DNA of 64,000 nucleotides from Flavobacterium tagetis. GTDB lineage: Bacteria; Bacteroidota; Bacteroidia; Flavobacteriales; Flavobacteriaceae. The stretch covers positions 992,001 through 1,056,000 of the forward strand of contig NZ_JAERSF010000001.1 of the NCBI RefSeq assembly GCF_016735615.1. The letters are read 5' to 3'. Shown here piece by piece: positions 17,771 to 26,307 of this stretch. Position 1 is the stretch's first letter. The number at the start of each line of letters is the position of its first letter. The notes beneath the pieces are model-generated. The model was not told the DNA's origin. It ran no database searches and saw only the letters and a program-made list of their open reading frames with translations. The translations under genes were made by a program, and so were the position numbers.

Positions 17771-19219
17771 TTATTTCACTTCTGTCAAATCACCCATTTT
17801 CCAAGTTTTCTCAAAAAATCCTTTTTCTGGACCATAAAAACGAGCCAATAATTCAAATTTTCCTTTTGGATCTGTCGGAACCCAATTTGATTCTTTTCCA
17901 GCAGGAGCTTTCGCACCAAAATAAATATCTACAGAACCATCGCTGTTTTTTTGAAGTCCAGGCGATGTTGAAGCACGGCTGAAATACTTCATGTCTTTTA
18001 TTAAAGCATGCGTTTCACGATCATAAGCTGTAACAGACCAGTATAATTTTACAGGAACATTTGGTGGCAGATGCAATTGATATAATTTTGAACCGTCAAA
18101 TTCTTGCCCTTTGTCGTCTTTAATTGTCATTAAATAAAATTGTCCTGTTCCCAAATGTTTTGTGCTGAAATAAGCTATAGAGTAACTAATAGCTCTCTCA
18201 CTTACGGGATAGATATTTGGCGCTTCATAATTAGACATTATTGCTTTTACAACATCTTGTGAAGCAGGTAATGCCCAATTTGTTCCATCATAATAAGGAG
18301 GTGTAAATATCTCTTCGTACTTTTTATCAATCCAAGCATGAGCATCTTTTATGGCAGCGTTTAAAATCTCTTTTCTTCTTGAATCAGCCTCAAAAGGTTT
18401 GCCTTTTTCAATGCCAATTGATTTCAGAAAATCAACCATAACTAGATCTCGAGTCAGCCACGGTTCTCTCTGTACAAACTGATTTAAAAGTTCGAAAAAA
18501 TGAAAATTGTACGGAATTATATTGCTGAATGGAACTTGCAATAAATCGACAAATTTTGTAACCGGCGGATTTGATGCCTGAGAATAAGGATAAATTTTTA
18601 TTCTTTTTCCATAATCAATTGCTCTCTTAAGATCATTCGGACTGCCATCTGTAAGATTTGAACGCAAAATTGCAAAACCAGTATAAGTAGAAGAAGGCAT
18701 TGCAATATATCCTGCTGGAACTTTATCTTTATAATTTGGTGGCAATATCAAGTATTTCCCTCCTTTTCCTTTGTCAACGCCTGCTGGACCAATATCTTCT
18801 ATTGCGGTTTGCCAGCCGTCATCTAAACTTCCTGTTAATGAGGAATTTCCTTCTGCAGGCGGAATCTCTAATACAATTGGGCCTTTTCTGGTATCATATA
18901 AAGGATTTATATAAACCACATCTGGATTTGGTGTCAAGGTTTGATTTTTTGAATTTATTAATCCTGACCAATAAATAATTTCATTAAAATTACCTTTTGC
19001 ACTCGTCAGACTTTCATTTAATAATTCGAAATTAACTGCTGGCATTCCCCAGATTACAGCTTCAATTGCACGATTATAAATAATTTGTTCTTGCAGATTT
19101 GCTGGTTTAAAAGCACTTGAAACAGATTCTGGAGCAGTGTTTTCTGTTTTTTCTGAGGAAGTTTTATTGCATGAAAAAAATAAAGCAATAAGAAAAAGTG
19201 AAATTATTTTAGCCTTCAT
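17771..19219 (-). CDS. DUF1254/DUF1214 lipoprotein
   Basis: 482 residues. The lipobox LFFSC (Cys about residue 17) indicates a lipoprotein. An N-terminal DUF1254 domain (AIEAVIWGMPAVNFELLNES, NPDVVYINPLYDTRKGPIVL) and a C-terminal DUF1214 domain (VPVKLYWSVTAYDRETHALI, GSVDIYFGAKAPAGKESNWV) are present in the usual order, at the usual family length. The activity is unknown. It is fourth in the sulfatase operon, 55 bp after the outer-membrane protein gene. Confidence 0.9.
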   Translation of the reverse strand: MKAKIISLFLIALFFSCNKTSSEKTENTAPESVSSAFKPANLQEQIIYNRAIEAVIWGMPAVNFELLNESLTSAKGNFNEIIYWSGLINSKNQTLTPNPDVVYINPLYDTRKGPIVLEIPPAEGNSSLTGSLDDGWQTAIEDIGPAGVDKGKGGKYLILPPNYKDKVPAGYIAMPSSTYTGFAILRSNLTDGSPNDLKRAIDYGKRIKIYPYSQASNPPVTKFVDLLQVPFSNIIPYNFHFFELLNQFVQREPWLTRDLVMVDFLKSIGIEKGKPFEADSRRKEILNAAIKDAHAWIDKKYEEIFTPPYYDGTNWALPASQDVVKAIMSNYEAPNIYPVSERAISYSIAYFSTKHLGTGQFYLMTIKDDKGQEFDGSKLYQLHLPPNVPVKLYWSVTAYDRETHALIKDMKYFSRASTSPGLQKNSDGSVDIYFGAKAPAGKESNWVPTDPKGKFELLARFYGPEKGFFEKTWKMGDLTEVK

Positions 19220-19274
19220 TTTTATACTATTTAAAAAAATTAAAATGATATTTTCTAAAAACTCTTATCAAAGA

Positions 19275-20078
19275 TTATTGCGGAAATATAAAAGCTACTA
19301 CCGCTCTCAATCCCCAATCTGGTCTTATGTTTGAATGTCCAACAACTGGAATTAAAGGCATAACGGCAAACTGCATCGTCTGACCGCCTAATTTTGTAAT
19401 TGCACCAACGTTCGGACTAACTGTAATAAGGGTTGTATTGCCTTGCCAGTTTTGGGTAATTTCTGAAGTGATTCCTAAACTCGCTCCACTTTTGTAACTA
19501 TGTGTTAGGAATATTTGTGTATAGAACTGATTGAAATCTGCTCTATCAGCATTTCCTGCAACAGACCAAATTTGATTGGCCAAAAAACCTATAGAAAGCC
19601 CTTTTCCTTGGTGCATCACCAAAACACTTGGACCAATTCCAAATTTTTCTGTTCCCAAAAGTTTTTCCGTGGCGGTTGGCACTAAAAAAGCAGGACCAAC
19701 TCCTAATATGATTCCTTTTGTTTTTGGAGCAAAAAATGCTGTTACAGTTGCATCACTTAAACCGAACTCATGAGTGTTTTCTCCTGTAACATCCTGCTGA
19801 TCTACAACTGGAAGAATATAACGAGTAATTAAGTTTAAATTTTCACTCAATTTAAAAGGAACAACAGGCTGTATATTGATCTGATATTTTATTCCATTAT
19901 AAGGACCAATTCCATAAGTAAGGTTGTTTTGCAACGGAACACTAATTAAACTCGCTACGGGATTTGCCATTTTATCGGCAAGTTCTTGTGCGCTGTTTCC
20001 CGGTTTTGCAGGTTCTTCTTGAGCTGAAATTGTAAAAGTGACAAATAGTAGCAATATTGCTAGAAAAGAATTTTTCAT
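19275..20078 (-). CDS. Outer-membrane protein, transporter-like (neuromedin U-type annotation family)
   Basis: About 267 residues from the chosen start (MKNSFLAILLLFVTFTISAQ), which gives a clean signal peptide; an upstream ATG would add 11 residues (MKFLINKFLSR). The mature protein begins EEPAKPGNSAQELADKMANP and ASLISVPLQNNLTYGIGPYN, a pattern seen in outer-membrane proteins related to the phenol MetA deg group. It ends LRAVVAFIFPQ, with an aromatic near the terminus as in outer-membrane barrels. It is third in the sulfatase operon and may be a channel for the operon's substrate; this is inference from context. Confidence 0.75.
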   Translation of the reverse strand: MKNSFLAILLLFVTFTISAQEEPAKPGNSAQELADKMANPVASLISVPLQNNLTYGIGPYNGIKYQINIQPVVPFKLSENLNLITRYILPVVDQQDVTGENTHEFGLSDATVTAFFAPKTKGIILGVGPAFLVPTATEKLLGTEKFGIGPSVLVMHQGKGLSIGFLANQIWSVAGNADRADFNQFYTQIFLTHSYKSGASLGITSEITQNWQGNTTLITVSPNVGAITKLGGQTMQFAVMPLIPVVGHSNIRPDWGLRAVVAFIFPQ

Positions 20079-20149
20079 ACGGCTTAAAAACTTATTAATT
20101 AAAAACTTCAACTCTTTGCCTCCTTAATCTGCAAACAATTCTTTTTCTC

Positions 20150-21163
20150 TTACTCTGCAAAAACTTTTTTCCAGTCTTTCTGCATATCAACAACATGCCA
20201 TTTATTTTTTGCCGCTGCATTTAATGAAGCATTATCTTTTTCTTGATACTTGTACTCTCTTATTGAATCGTTATGATTTACAAGTAATTGAAAAGATGGA
20301 TATTTATTACCCTGCGAATAAGTTAGCATTGCAATATCTCCTGCACCGCCTTCGTTGCCGCAAGCAAAAACTGGTCGCTGTCCAATGTGCAATTGAATAC
20401 CGACAGGTTTTCCTTCTTTATCGTTAAAATGATCTAGAGCTGCTTCTCGCTGTACTGCATTTTTAGTGGCATCATATTTATATTTAAAAGAAGTTCCTAC
20501 AACTTGATCTTTCGGAATTCCATAAAAATCTTGAGATATTGCCCGTACCACTTCTATTGTTCCTCCAGTAACGATATAGGTTTTGAATCCATTGGCACGG
20601 AGATAGTTCAATAGCTCTAATTGTGGCTGATAACGTATTTGTTTTACCGGAACATTTTTACCAGGATATTGTGCGCTTTTAAAAAAGTCATTCACAGAAG
20701 TTTCAAATTCATCTTCCGTCATTCCGGTATGAGTTGCTGCAACCAATTCTATAAGTGCTTTATCGCCCCCTTTTTCGAAGAAAGTCTTGTCTTTTTCTAT
20801 AACTGCTTTAAAAGGTTGTTTTTGCGCCAATTCAGGTTTTGTTTCTACCATTTTTTTGACTCTATAAAAAGCAAAAAGTTCTTGAACATAAGGCTTTTCG
20901 GCCCAAAGTGTTCCATCGTTATCAAAAGTTGCAATTCTGTCTTCTACCGGAATAAAATCTGGACTTCCTTCTTTTGTTACTTTTTCAACGTAGGCAATAA
21001 TATCTTTTTTTAAAGGGCCATCATTCCAGCTTGGCAATGGATCACCGCTATTTGCAGTAGTTTCTGTTTGTTTATTTTCTGTTGGAGAAGTTACTGTATC
21101 CGATTTTTTACAGGAAAAGAAAAACAAAACCGTCAGAGACAATATATAGATACTTTTTTTCAT
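20150..21163 (-). CDS. HAD-family phosphatase, lipoprotein
   Basis: About 337 residues from the chosen start MKKSIYILSLTVLFFFSCKK, which gives a lipobox (FFFSC). The longer reading adds 12 residues but would start within an intercistronic hairpin, so it is less likely. Motif I of the HAD superfamily is present in IATFDNDGTLWAEKPYV (nucleophile Asp in DNDGT), motif II in KTYIVTGGTIEVVRA, and motif IV near FACGNEGGAGDIAMLTYSQG. A phosphatase or related hydrolase anchored in the envelope is likely. It lies second in the operon, between the arylsulfatase and the outer-membrane protein. Confidence 0.85.
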   Translation of the reverse strand: MKKSIYILSLTVLFFFSCKKSDTVTSPTENKQTETTANSGDPLPSWNDGPLKKDIIAYVEKVTKEGSPDFIPVEDRIATFDNDGTLWAEKPYVQELFAFYRVKKMVETKPELAQKQPFKAVIEKDKTFFEKGGDKALIELVAATHTGMTEDEFETSVNDFFKSAQYPGKNVPVKQIRYQPQLELLNYLRANGFKTYIVTGGTIEVVRAISQDFYGIPKDQVVGTSFKYKYDATKNAVQREAALDHFNDKEGKPVGIQLHIGQRPVFACGNEGGAGDIAMLTYSQGNKYPSFQLLVNHNDSIREYKYQEKDNASLNAAAKNKWHVVDMQKDWKKVFAE

Positions 21164-21178
21164 GATGTTTATATTAAT

Positions 21179-21212
21179 AAAGAGATTCAGATTTTTCAAC
21201 CTGAATCTCTTT
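21179..21212 (-). terminator. Intercistronic hairpin between arylsulfatase and HAD genes
   Basis: Perfect 12-bp stem AAAGAGATTCAG/CTGAATCTCTTT, 10 bp past the arylsulfatase stop. The T run on the minus strand is short (TTTATTAA), so it may act as a partial terminator or an mRNA-stabilising structure inside the operon. Confidence 0.6.
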
Positions 21213-21221
21213 TGTTATGAT

Positions 21222-22895
21222 TTATTTTTTCTTTTTTGAAGCTGTTTCTTCTTCTTTTACTTTAGGCAAAACATTTTTCTCCACATACTGATCGGCTTTA
21301 ATACCCCTTAGAGTCTGCTGCATAATCGTAGTCGGATTAAAACTAGGCGGAATAGAACGTGGTGGATAGTCTTTAAAAGTTTCTGCAAAAACAAAAACAT
21401 CATTCATAACACCATACATTGTCTGAACATGATTTAACTGCCAATCCCAAAATGTGTTAGAAGTGAAATCAGCACGTTCGTATGGATCTTGAAATATGTT
21501 AAATATTTTTTGCAAACGTAGTTCTGTAAATGGTTCTGCCCATACTCCAAGAGTACCAGGACTACGCTGCTCTGCAAAAACATATTTGTAATCTCCTTCT
21601 CTCAACCCTACTAAAAGACCATCATCATCAGAATAGAAGAATTTATCTCTAACACTTTTACCCCCTTCTAGCAACTTTGTTTGATCAAAACCATCTAGAT
21701 GTACTTTATAACTTTTTCCATTTGCATTATATCCTTTCAAAAGTTTATTAACCAAATCAGGTTCTCCTGCAATAGATGCAAAAGTTGGCATCCAATCGTT
21801 GTGGCTCATTAATTCGTTAGTGATTGTTCCTGGTTTAATATGGCCTGGCCATCTTACAATGCAAGGTACACGGAAAGCTCCTTCCCAGTTTGTGTTTTTT
21901 TCTGAACGAAAAGAGGTCATTGCCCCATCTGGCCATGTATTCATATGAGGACCATTATCTGTTGAATATACTACGATAGTATTGTCTGCAATTCCTAAAT
22001 CATCCAATGCTTTTAAGATACTTCCAATAGTTTCATCGTGTTCAATCATACCATCAATATACTCGCTATCTCCATGTGTATATCTTCCTCTATGTTCTTT
22101 TCTAACGTGTGTACGCAAGTGCATACGAGTAGCATTAAACCAACAGAAAAATGGTTTTCCAGCAGCATTTTGTCTCTTGATAAAATCGATGGCTGCTGCA
22201 GAAGTTTCATCATCAACAGTTTCCATTCTTTTTTTAGTAAGAGCTCCAGTATCTTCAATTTTTTGTTTTCCAACTCTACCAAAACGAGGATCTGTTGTCG
22301 CATCATCAACATTTGTTGCTACACATTTTAATACCCCTCTTGGACCAAATTTTTTCAAATATTCTGGGTCTTTTGGATAATCTGGCAATTCTGGTTCTTC
22401 TTCCGCATTTAAATGGTACAGATTTCCAAAAAATTCGTCAAAACCATTTACAGTTGGCAAACTTTCATTTCTATCTCCAACGTGATTTTTACCAAACTGC
22501 CCGGTAACATATCCCAAATTTTTCATTACACCCCCAATAGATGGATCTAACTGGCTCATTCCCATTGGTGCACCAGGAAAACCTACTTTTGTAAGCCCTG
22601 TACGAATACCATGCTGTCCTGTTAAAAAGGCCGCACGACCAGCAGTACAGCTCTGTTCTCCATAATAATGTAAAAATCGCATCCCCTCATTAGCCAAACG
22701 ATCAATGTTGGGTGTAGTATATCCCATAAGTCCATCACTATAAGCACTTATATTGGTAATCCCGATATCATCACCCCAGAGTACCAGGATATTTGGTTTT
22801 TTGCTCTGTGCTGTAACAGAAACTCCAGAAAAAAACAATAAAACGAATACCTTTAAAATATTCGTGAATCTGCACTTTAATTTGATTTGTTTCAT
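21222..22895 (-). CDS. Arylsulfatase, formylglycine-dependent
   Basis: 557 residues with a signal peptide (ending GVSVTAQ, about residue 30), so exported. The metal-binding start PNILVLWGDDIGITNIS (Asp42, Asp43) and the modification motif CTAGRAAFLTG (Cys83-x-Ala-x-Arg87) are intact, so maturation by formylglycine-generating enzyme is expected. VYSTDNGPHMNTWPDGAMTS supplies the later Asp-Asn ligands. The C-terminal end is Lys/Glu rich (EEETASKKKK). It is the first gene of the minus-strand operon with HAD, outer-membrane, DUF1254 and DUF2252 genes. Two long palindromes lie upstream. The sulfate ester acted on cannot be told. Confidence 0.92.
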   Translation of the reverse strand: MKQIKLKCRFTNILKVFVLLFFSGVSVTAQSKKPNILVLWGDDIGITNISAYSDGLMGYTTPNIDRLANEGMRFLHYYGEQSCTAGRAAFLTGQHGIRTGLTKVGFPGAPMGMSQLDPSIGGVMKNLGYVTGQFGKNHVGDRNESLPTVNGFDEFFGNLYHLNAEEEPELPDYPKDPEYLKKFGPRGVLKCVATNVDDATTDPRFGRVGKQKIEDTGALTKKRMETVDDETSAAAIDFIKRQNAAGKPFFCWFNATRMHLRTHVRKEHRGRYTHGDSEYIDGMIEHDETIGSILKALDDLGIADNTIVVYSTDNGPHMNTWPDGAMTSFRSEKNTNWEGAFRVPCIVRWPGHIKPGTITNELMSHNDWMPTFASIAGEPDLVNKLLKGYNANGKSYKVHLDGFDQTKLLEGGKSVRDKFFYSDDDGLLVGLREGDYKYVFAEQRSPGTLGVWAEPFTELRLQKIFNIFQDPYERADFTSNTFWDWQLNHVQTMYGVMNDVFVFAETFKDYPPRSIPPSFNPTTIMQQTLRGIKADQYVEKNVLPKVKEEETASKKKK

Positions 22896-23013
22896 GATAA
22901 AAAAATTCGTTAGTAATTCTTATTGTATGAGTTTTGAAATCCAAAAAATAAAGGGAAAAACGGTAAGCTTTCAAAAAAAAACACTTTTAAAGCGAGGTTG
23001 CATTTTTTCGATG

Positions 23014-23048
23014 TGTTTCAAATTCATTTTATTTTAAAATCTGAAACA
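23014..23048. promoter_or_regulatory. Imperfect inverted repeat with the same half-site as the palindromes
   Basis: TGTTTCA (23014-23020) and TGAAACA (23042-23048) face each other across 21 bp, 119-153 bp upstream of the arylsulfatase start. These are the half-sites of the two perfect palindromes further upstream, here spaced more widely. Confidence 0.35.
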
Positions 23049-23125
23049 GAATATTTTTAACTTTTTCTTAAGTATCTCAAATTTAACTAGTAAAAGAGCG
23101 AACTATTGAATTTATAAGGCATGAA

Positions 23126-23153
23126 CTTGTTTCATATTATAATATGAAACAAG
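23126..23153. promoter_or_regulatory. Perfect 28-bp palindrome, probable operator 1
   Basis: CTTGTTTCATATTA followed by its exact reverse complement. The core is TGTTTCAT-ATTATAAT-ATGAAACA (23128-23151). It has no T run and is not at a gene end, so it is unlikely to be a terminator. It lies about 230 bp upstream of the arylsulfatase. Confidence 0.65.
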
Positions 23154-23177
23154 ATAATTGCAGAATCTGCACCAAAA

Positions 23178-23201
23178 TGTTTCATTTTATAAAATGAAAC
23201 A
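23178..23201. promoter_or_regulatory. Perfect 24-bp palindrome, probable operator 2
   Basis: TGTTTCAT-TTTATAAA-ATGAAACA. It differs from the core of operator 1 at only two positions, which are symmetric and keep the palindrome. Centre-to-centre distance from operator 1 is 50 bp. A further half-site AATGAAACAAG lies at 23316-23326. The rest of the 600-bp gap holds no gene I can see. Confidence 0.65.
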
Positions 23202-23450
23202 CCTCAAACTGCCAGAAAATTAAGCAGTTGTAATTCTGGTTATAAAAAAGCAAAAAGGAAGATATAGATAATTTGAAATGATTTTTTGTGTAGATATTTT
23301 CTAATATTTTAGTCAAATGAAACAAGAAAAACCTTTCTTTAGTCTAAAATTTTATTAGATTCTCAGAAAATTAAGTGGTAAAATGTCCACAAAAAGACAA
23401 AATACCAAATTGGGAAAGTAATTTTACTTTTATAAAAAGTCTTAAAAACA

Positions 23451-23486
23451 AAAAGCCGCTTAATAAAAAATTAAGCGGCTTTTTTA
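23451..23486 (-). terminator. Terminator of pyk
   Basis: Perfect stem AAAAGCCGCTTAAT/ATTAAGCGGCTTTT, followed on the minus strand by T-rich sequence; 18 bp past the pyk stop. Confidence 0.85.
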
Positions 23487-23503
23487 AAATTTATTTGAAG
23501 TGA

Positions 23504-24937
23504 TTATTCGATTTCAGAAACTCTCATCGTGTTAACCATTCCTTTATCTTTAATTGGCATTGCTGCAAGGTTGATTAGATAATCTCCTTTTTGTGCATAA
23601 CCTTTATCAATTGCGATTTGATTTACATCTGTTACAGTATCGTCTGTACTTTCTTCATTATCATAGTAGAAAGATTTAACTCCCCATAATAAATTCAATT
23701 GTGTTAAGATTCTTCTGTTTGAAGTAAACACTAAGATATGAGCCGTTGATGGTCTCCAAGCCGAAATTTGGAAAGCTGTATAACCACTATTTGTTAAAGT
23801 ACAAATTGCTTTAGCTTCAATTTCGTTAGCCAATAAAGCTGCTTGATGACAAACTGTTTTAGTAACAAAACGTTTAGTTTTAATTTGTGGTGTGTTTTGT
23901 GGAACTTGAATAAGTGGTGAATTCTCAACAGCCTCACAAATTTGTGCCATTCTTTGAATAACTTGTACTGGGTAGTTTCCTGTAGCAGTTTCTCCAGATA
24001 ACATTACAGCATCTGCACCATCCATTACTGAGTTAGCAACGTCGTTTACCTCTGCTCTTGTTGGAGTTAAACTTGTAATCATTGTTTCCATCATTTGGGT
24101 AGCAACGATAACCGGAATTCTAGCCGTTTTAGCTCTTCTGATCAAATCTTTTTGTACCAATGGAACTTCGTGAGCAGGAAGCTCAACACCTAGATCTCCA
24201 CGAGCAACCATTAAACCATCGCAATATGCTACAATTTTGTCCATGTTCTCAAGAGCTTCTGGCATTTCAATTTTAGCAACGATTGGAATTTTAACCTCTG
24301 AATGTTTTGCGATTAATTCTTGCAAATCTTGTAAATCGCGTGGAGTCTTTACGAATGAAAGTGCGATCCAGTCTACTTTTTGTTCAACTGCAAAAATTGC
24401 ATCAGCAATATCTTTTTCTGTTAAAGCTGGTAAAGAAATTTTTGTGTTTGGAAGATTAACTCCTTTTTTAGATTTTAATTCTCCACCTTGAATAACTTTA
24501 GCAACAACCTCTGTTTTTTTATCTGTAGAAACAATTTCAAAAATAAGTTTACCATCATCAAGCAAGATTCGCTCTCCTGGGTTAACATCATTTGGGAAAT
24601 TCTGATATTTCATGAACACTCTTTTTGATGTTCCTATAATATCTTCAGCAGTTGTAAAAGTGATTTCGTCTCCATCATGTACAACAGTTCCTTCTTCCAT
24701 TACACCAACTCTAAGTTTTGGTCCTTGCAAATCTCCTAGAATTGCAGTTGTGTAACCAAACTCTTCGTTTAATCCTCTAATGATATCGATTTTTTCTTTT
24801 ACTCCTTCGTAATCTGCATGCGAAAAATTGATTCTAAACACATTAACCCCAGCATCGATCATATCTTTAATGATCTCTCTTGTACTACAAGCGGGCCCAA
24901 GTGTAGCAACAATTTTGGTTTTCTTGTTTGTTAGCAT
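23504..24937 (-). CDS. pyk: Pyruvate kinase
   Basis: 477-residue cytosolic glycolytic enzyme converting phosphoenolpyruvate and ADP to pyruvate and ATP. The start KTKIVATLGPACSTREIIKD, the loop LGDLQGPKLRVG, the catalytic Lys segment PIVAKIEMPEALENMDKI and the MVARGDLGVELPAHEVP and VIVATQMMETMITSLTPTRA motifs are all present. The C-terminal allosteric-type domain is complete. It follows the IPExxxVDY gene by 5 bp and is co-transcribed with it, an arrangement typical of flavobacteria. Confidence 0.97.
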   Translation of the reverse strand: MLTNKKTKIVATLGPACSTREIIKDMIDAGVNVFRINFSHADYEGVKEKIDIIRGLNEEFGYTTAILGDLQGPKLRVGVMEEGTVVHDGDEITFTTAEDIIGTSKRVFMKYQNFPNDVNPGERILLDDGKLIFEIVSTDKKTEVVAKVIQGGELKSKKGVNLPNTKISLPALTEKDIADAIFAVEQKVDWIALSFVKTPRDLQDLQELIAKHSEVKIPIVAKIEMPEALENMDKIVAYCDGLMVARGDLGVELPAHEVPLVQKDLIRRAKTARIPVIVATQMMETMITSLTPTRAEVNDVANSVMDGADAVMLSGETATGNYPVQVIQRMAQICEAVENSPLIQVPQNTPQIKTKRFVTKTVCHQAALLANEIEAKAICTLTNSGYTAFQISAWRPSTAHILVFTSNRRILTQLNLLWGVKSFYYDNEESTDDTVTDVNQIAIDKGYAQKGDYLINLAAMPIKDKGMVNTMRVSEIE

Positions 24938-24942
24938 TTTTT

Positions 24943-25431
24943 TTAAAAAATTAGATTGTTTTTTGATTTTATCTTGTCTGTATCAACGGCATAAATAGCC
25001 GCAATACTTTCTATTGTGTTTAATTTTTGTTGAATTTCTGAAAAATTAAGCGCCTCTTCGCTATTATCAATTTTCAGGAAAAAATCGACTTTTTTAAATT
25101 CAGGAAGTAAATGAATTGTTGTCGAAACCTCACTTGTTTCATTAGAAAACAAATTCTGGAAATCATTTGTACTCACAGAAATGATTTCATTTTTATTCTG
25201 AATTAAATTCCAAGAAACAGCTTTTTCTTCATCATAATAATAGAATCTAGAAAAATTTGCTTCACCTTCCTTAGTTTGAGCATGGATCTCGTTTTTGCTC
25301 TTACTTAAGTTGATCGGAAGGATTTTATTTATAAAATAGGCCAATCTATAATCTTCTAATGAAGTATGAATTGCCATTAAATAATAATCAATTTCGTCAA
25401 ATTCGTCTAAATCCAATTTATGAATAGCCAT
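24943..25431 (-). CDS. IPExxxVDY family protein
   Basis: About 162 residues from MAIHKLDLDEFDEIDYYLMA; an upstream ATG would add MIFQD. The family-naming motif appears as LPEFKKVDFF, a close variant of IPExxxVDY, near residue 120. The family is restricted to Bacteroidota, commonly next to rnc and pyk as here, and its function is not known. It is acidic, soluble, with no signal or membrane segment. It sits 5 bp upstream of pyk. Confidence 0.82.
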   Translation of the reverse strand: MAIHKLDLDEFDEIDYYLMAIHTSLEDYRLAYFINKILPINLSKSKNEIHAQTKEGEANFSRFYYYDEEKAVSWNLIQNKNEIISVSTNDFQNLFSNETSEVSTTIHLLPEFKKVDFFLKIDNSEEALNFSEIQQKLNTIESIAAIYAVDTDKIKSKNNLIF

Positions 25432-25556
25432 GTCTTGAAAAATCAAGTTGTAAATATACTATTTCTAAACGGAGCATCAACAGTTATGACATGCTTGTTT
25501 TGTTAAATTATAAACGAAAACGTTGTAGCCTTGTGATAGTTACAACATTTTTACAG

Positions 25557-26297
25557 CTATTTCTTGTCAATTTTTTCTTGAAACGCAAAATAAGCTCTCT
25601 GCGATGCTTTTTCTTCTGCTTTCTTTTTTGATGTTGCTCGCGCTCTTGCGACAACTTTATCATCAATACTCAATTTGACACCAAATAAGCGTTGGCCATC
25701 TATACCATTATCTTCAAAAATGTCATAATGAAAAACTCTTTTTTCTTTCTGACACCATTCGATAACAAGACTTTTATAACTTATAACTTTCCCTTCTAGT
25801 CGAGCAATATCGACATAAGGGGTAACTACTCTTTTTTGGATGAATTTTTCGCAGAAAGAATAACCTTTATCCAAATAAATTGCTCCAATCAGAGACTCAA
25901 AAATGTTACCATGAATGTTTTCTCCAAAATGCTGAATTGGCACTTTACTTTCAACAAACTGTACTAGATTTAAGTCTTTTCCTAATTCATTTAAATGTTC
26001 TCGGCTCACAATTTTTGAACGCATTTTGGTTAAGTAACCTTCGTCGCCATTTGGAGCTTTATTAAATAAATGTGCAGCAATAACGGCACTTAACATAGCA
26101 TCTCCTAAAAATTCTAAGCGTTCATAATTTATAGGATGCCCATTCTGATCTAATTTATTAGAAGAGCGATGCGTAAAAGCTCTCCGGTAAAAATCAACAT
26201 TTGTAGGCGGAAAACCAAGAATTTTCTGAATAGTGTCAAAAAAAATCCCGTCTTCTAGAGAACGGGATTTAGAAAATATTTTTTTGATAATATTCAT
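25557..26297 (-). CDS. rnc: Ribonuclease III
   Basis: 246-residue double-stranded RNA endonuclease acting in rRNA processing and mRNA decay. The catalytic signature ERLEFLGDAMLSAVIA and the second acidic segment NIFESLIGAIYLDKG are present. The C-terminal dsRNA-binding domain (about 170-240) includes KKKAEEKASQRAYFAFQEK. It is 10 bp downstream of fabF on the same strand, giving the operon acpP-fabF-rnc that is common in Bacteroidota. Confidence 0.95.
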   Translation of the reverse strand: MNIIKKIFSKSRSLEDGIFFDTIQKILGFPPTNVDFYRRAFTHRSSNKLDQNGHPINYERLEFLGDAMLSAVIAAHLFNKAPNGDEGYLTKMRSKIVSREHLNELGKDLNLVQFVESKVPIQHFGENIHGNIFESLIGAIYLDKGYSFCEKFIQKRVVTPYVDIARLEGKVISYKSLVIEWCQKEKRVFHYDIFEDNGIDGQRLFGVKLSIDDKVVARARATSKKKAEEKASQRAYFAFQEKIDKK

Positions 26298-26307
26298 ATA
26301 CAGAAAA

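Noticed and set aside
22886..22895. ATGAAACAAA at the arylsulfatase start as another operator half-site
   Set aside because: It is simply the codons Met-Lys-Gln at the start; no facing half-site is present.
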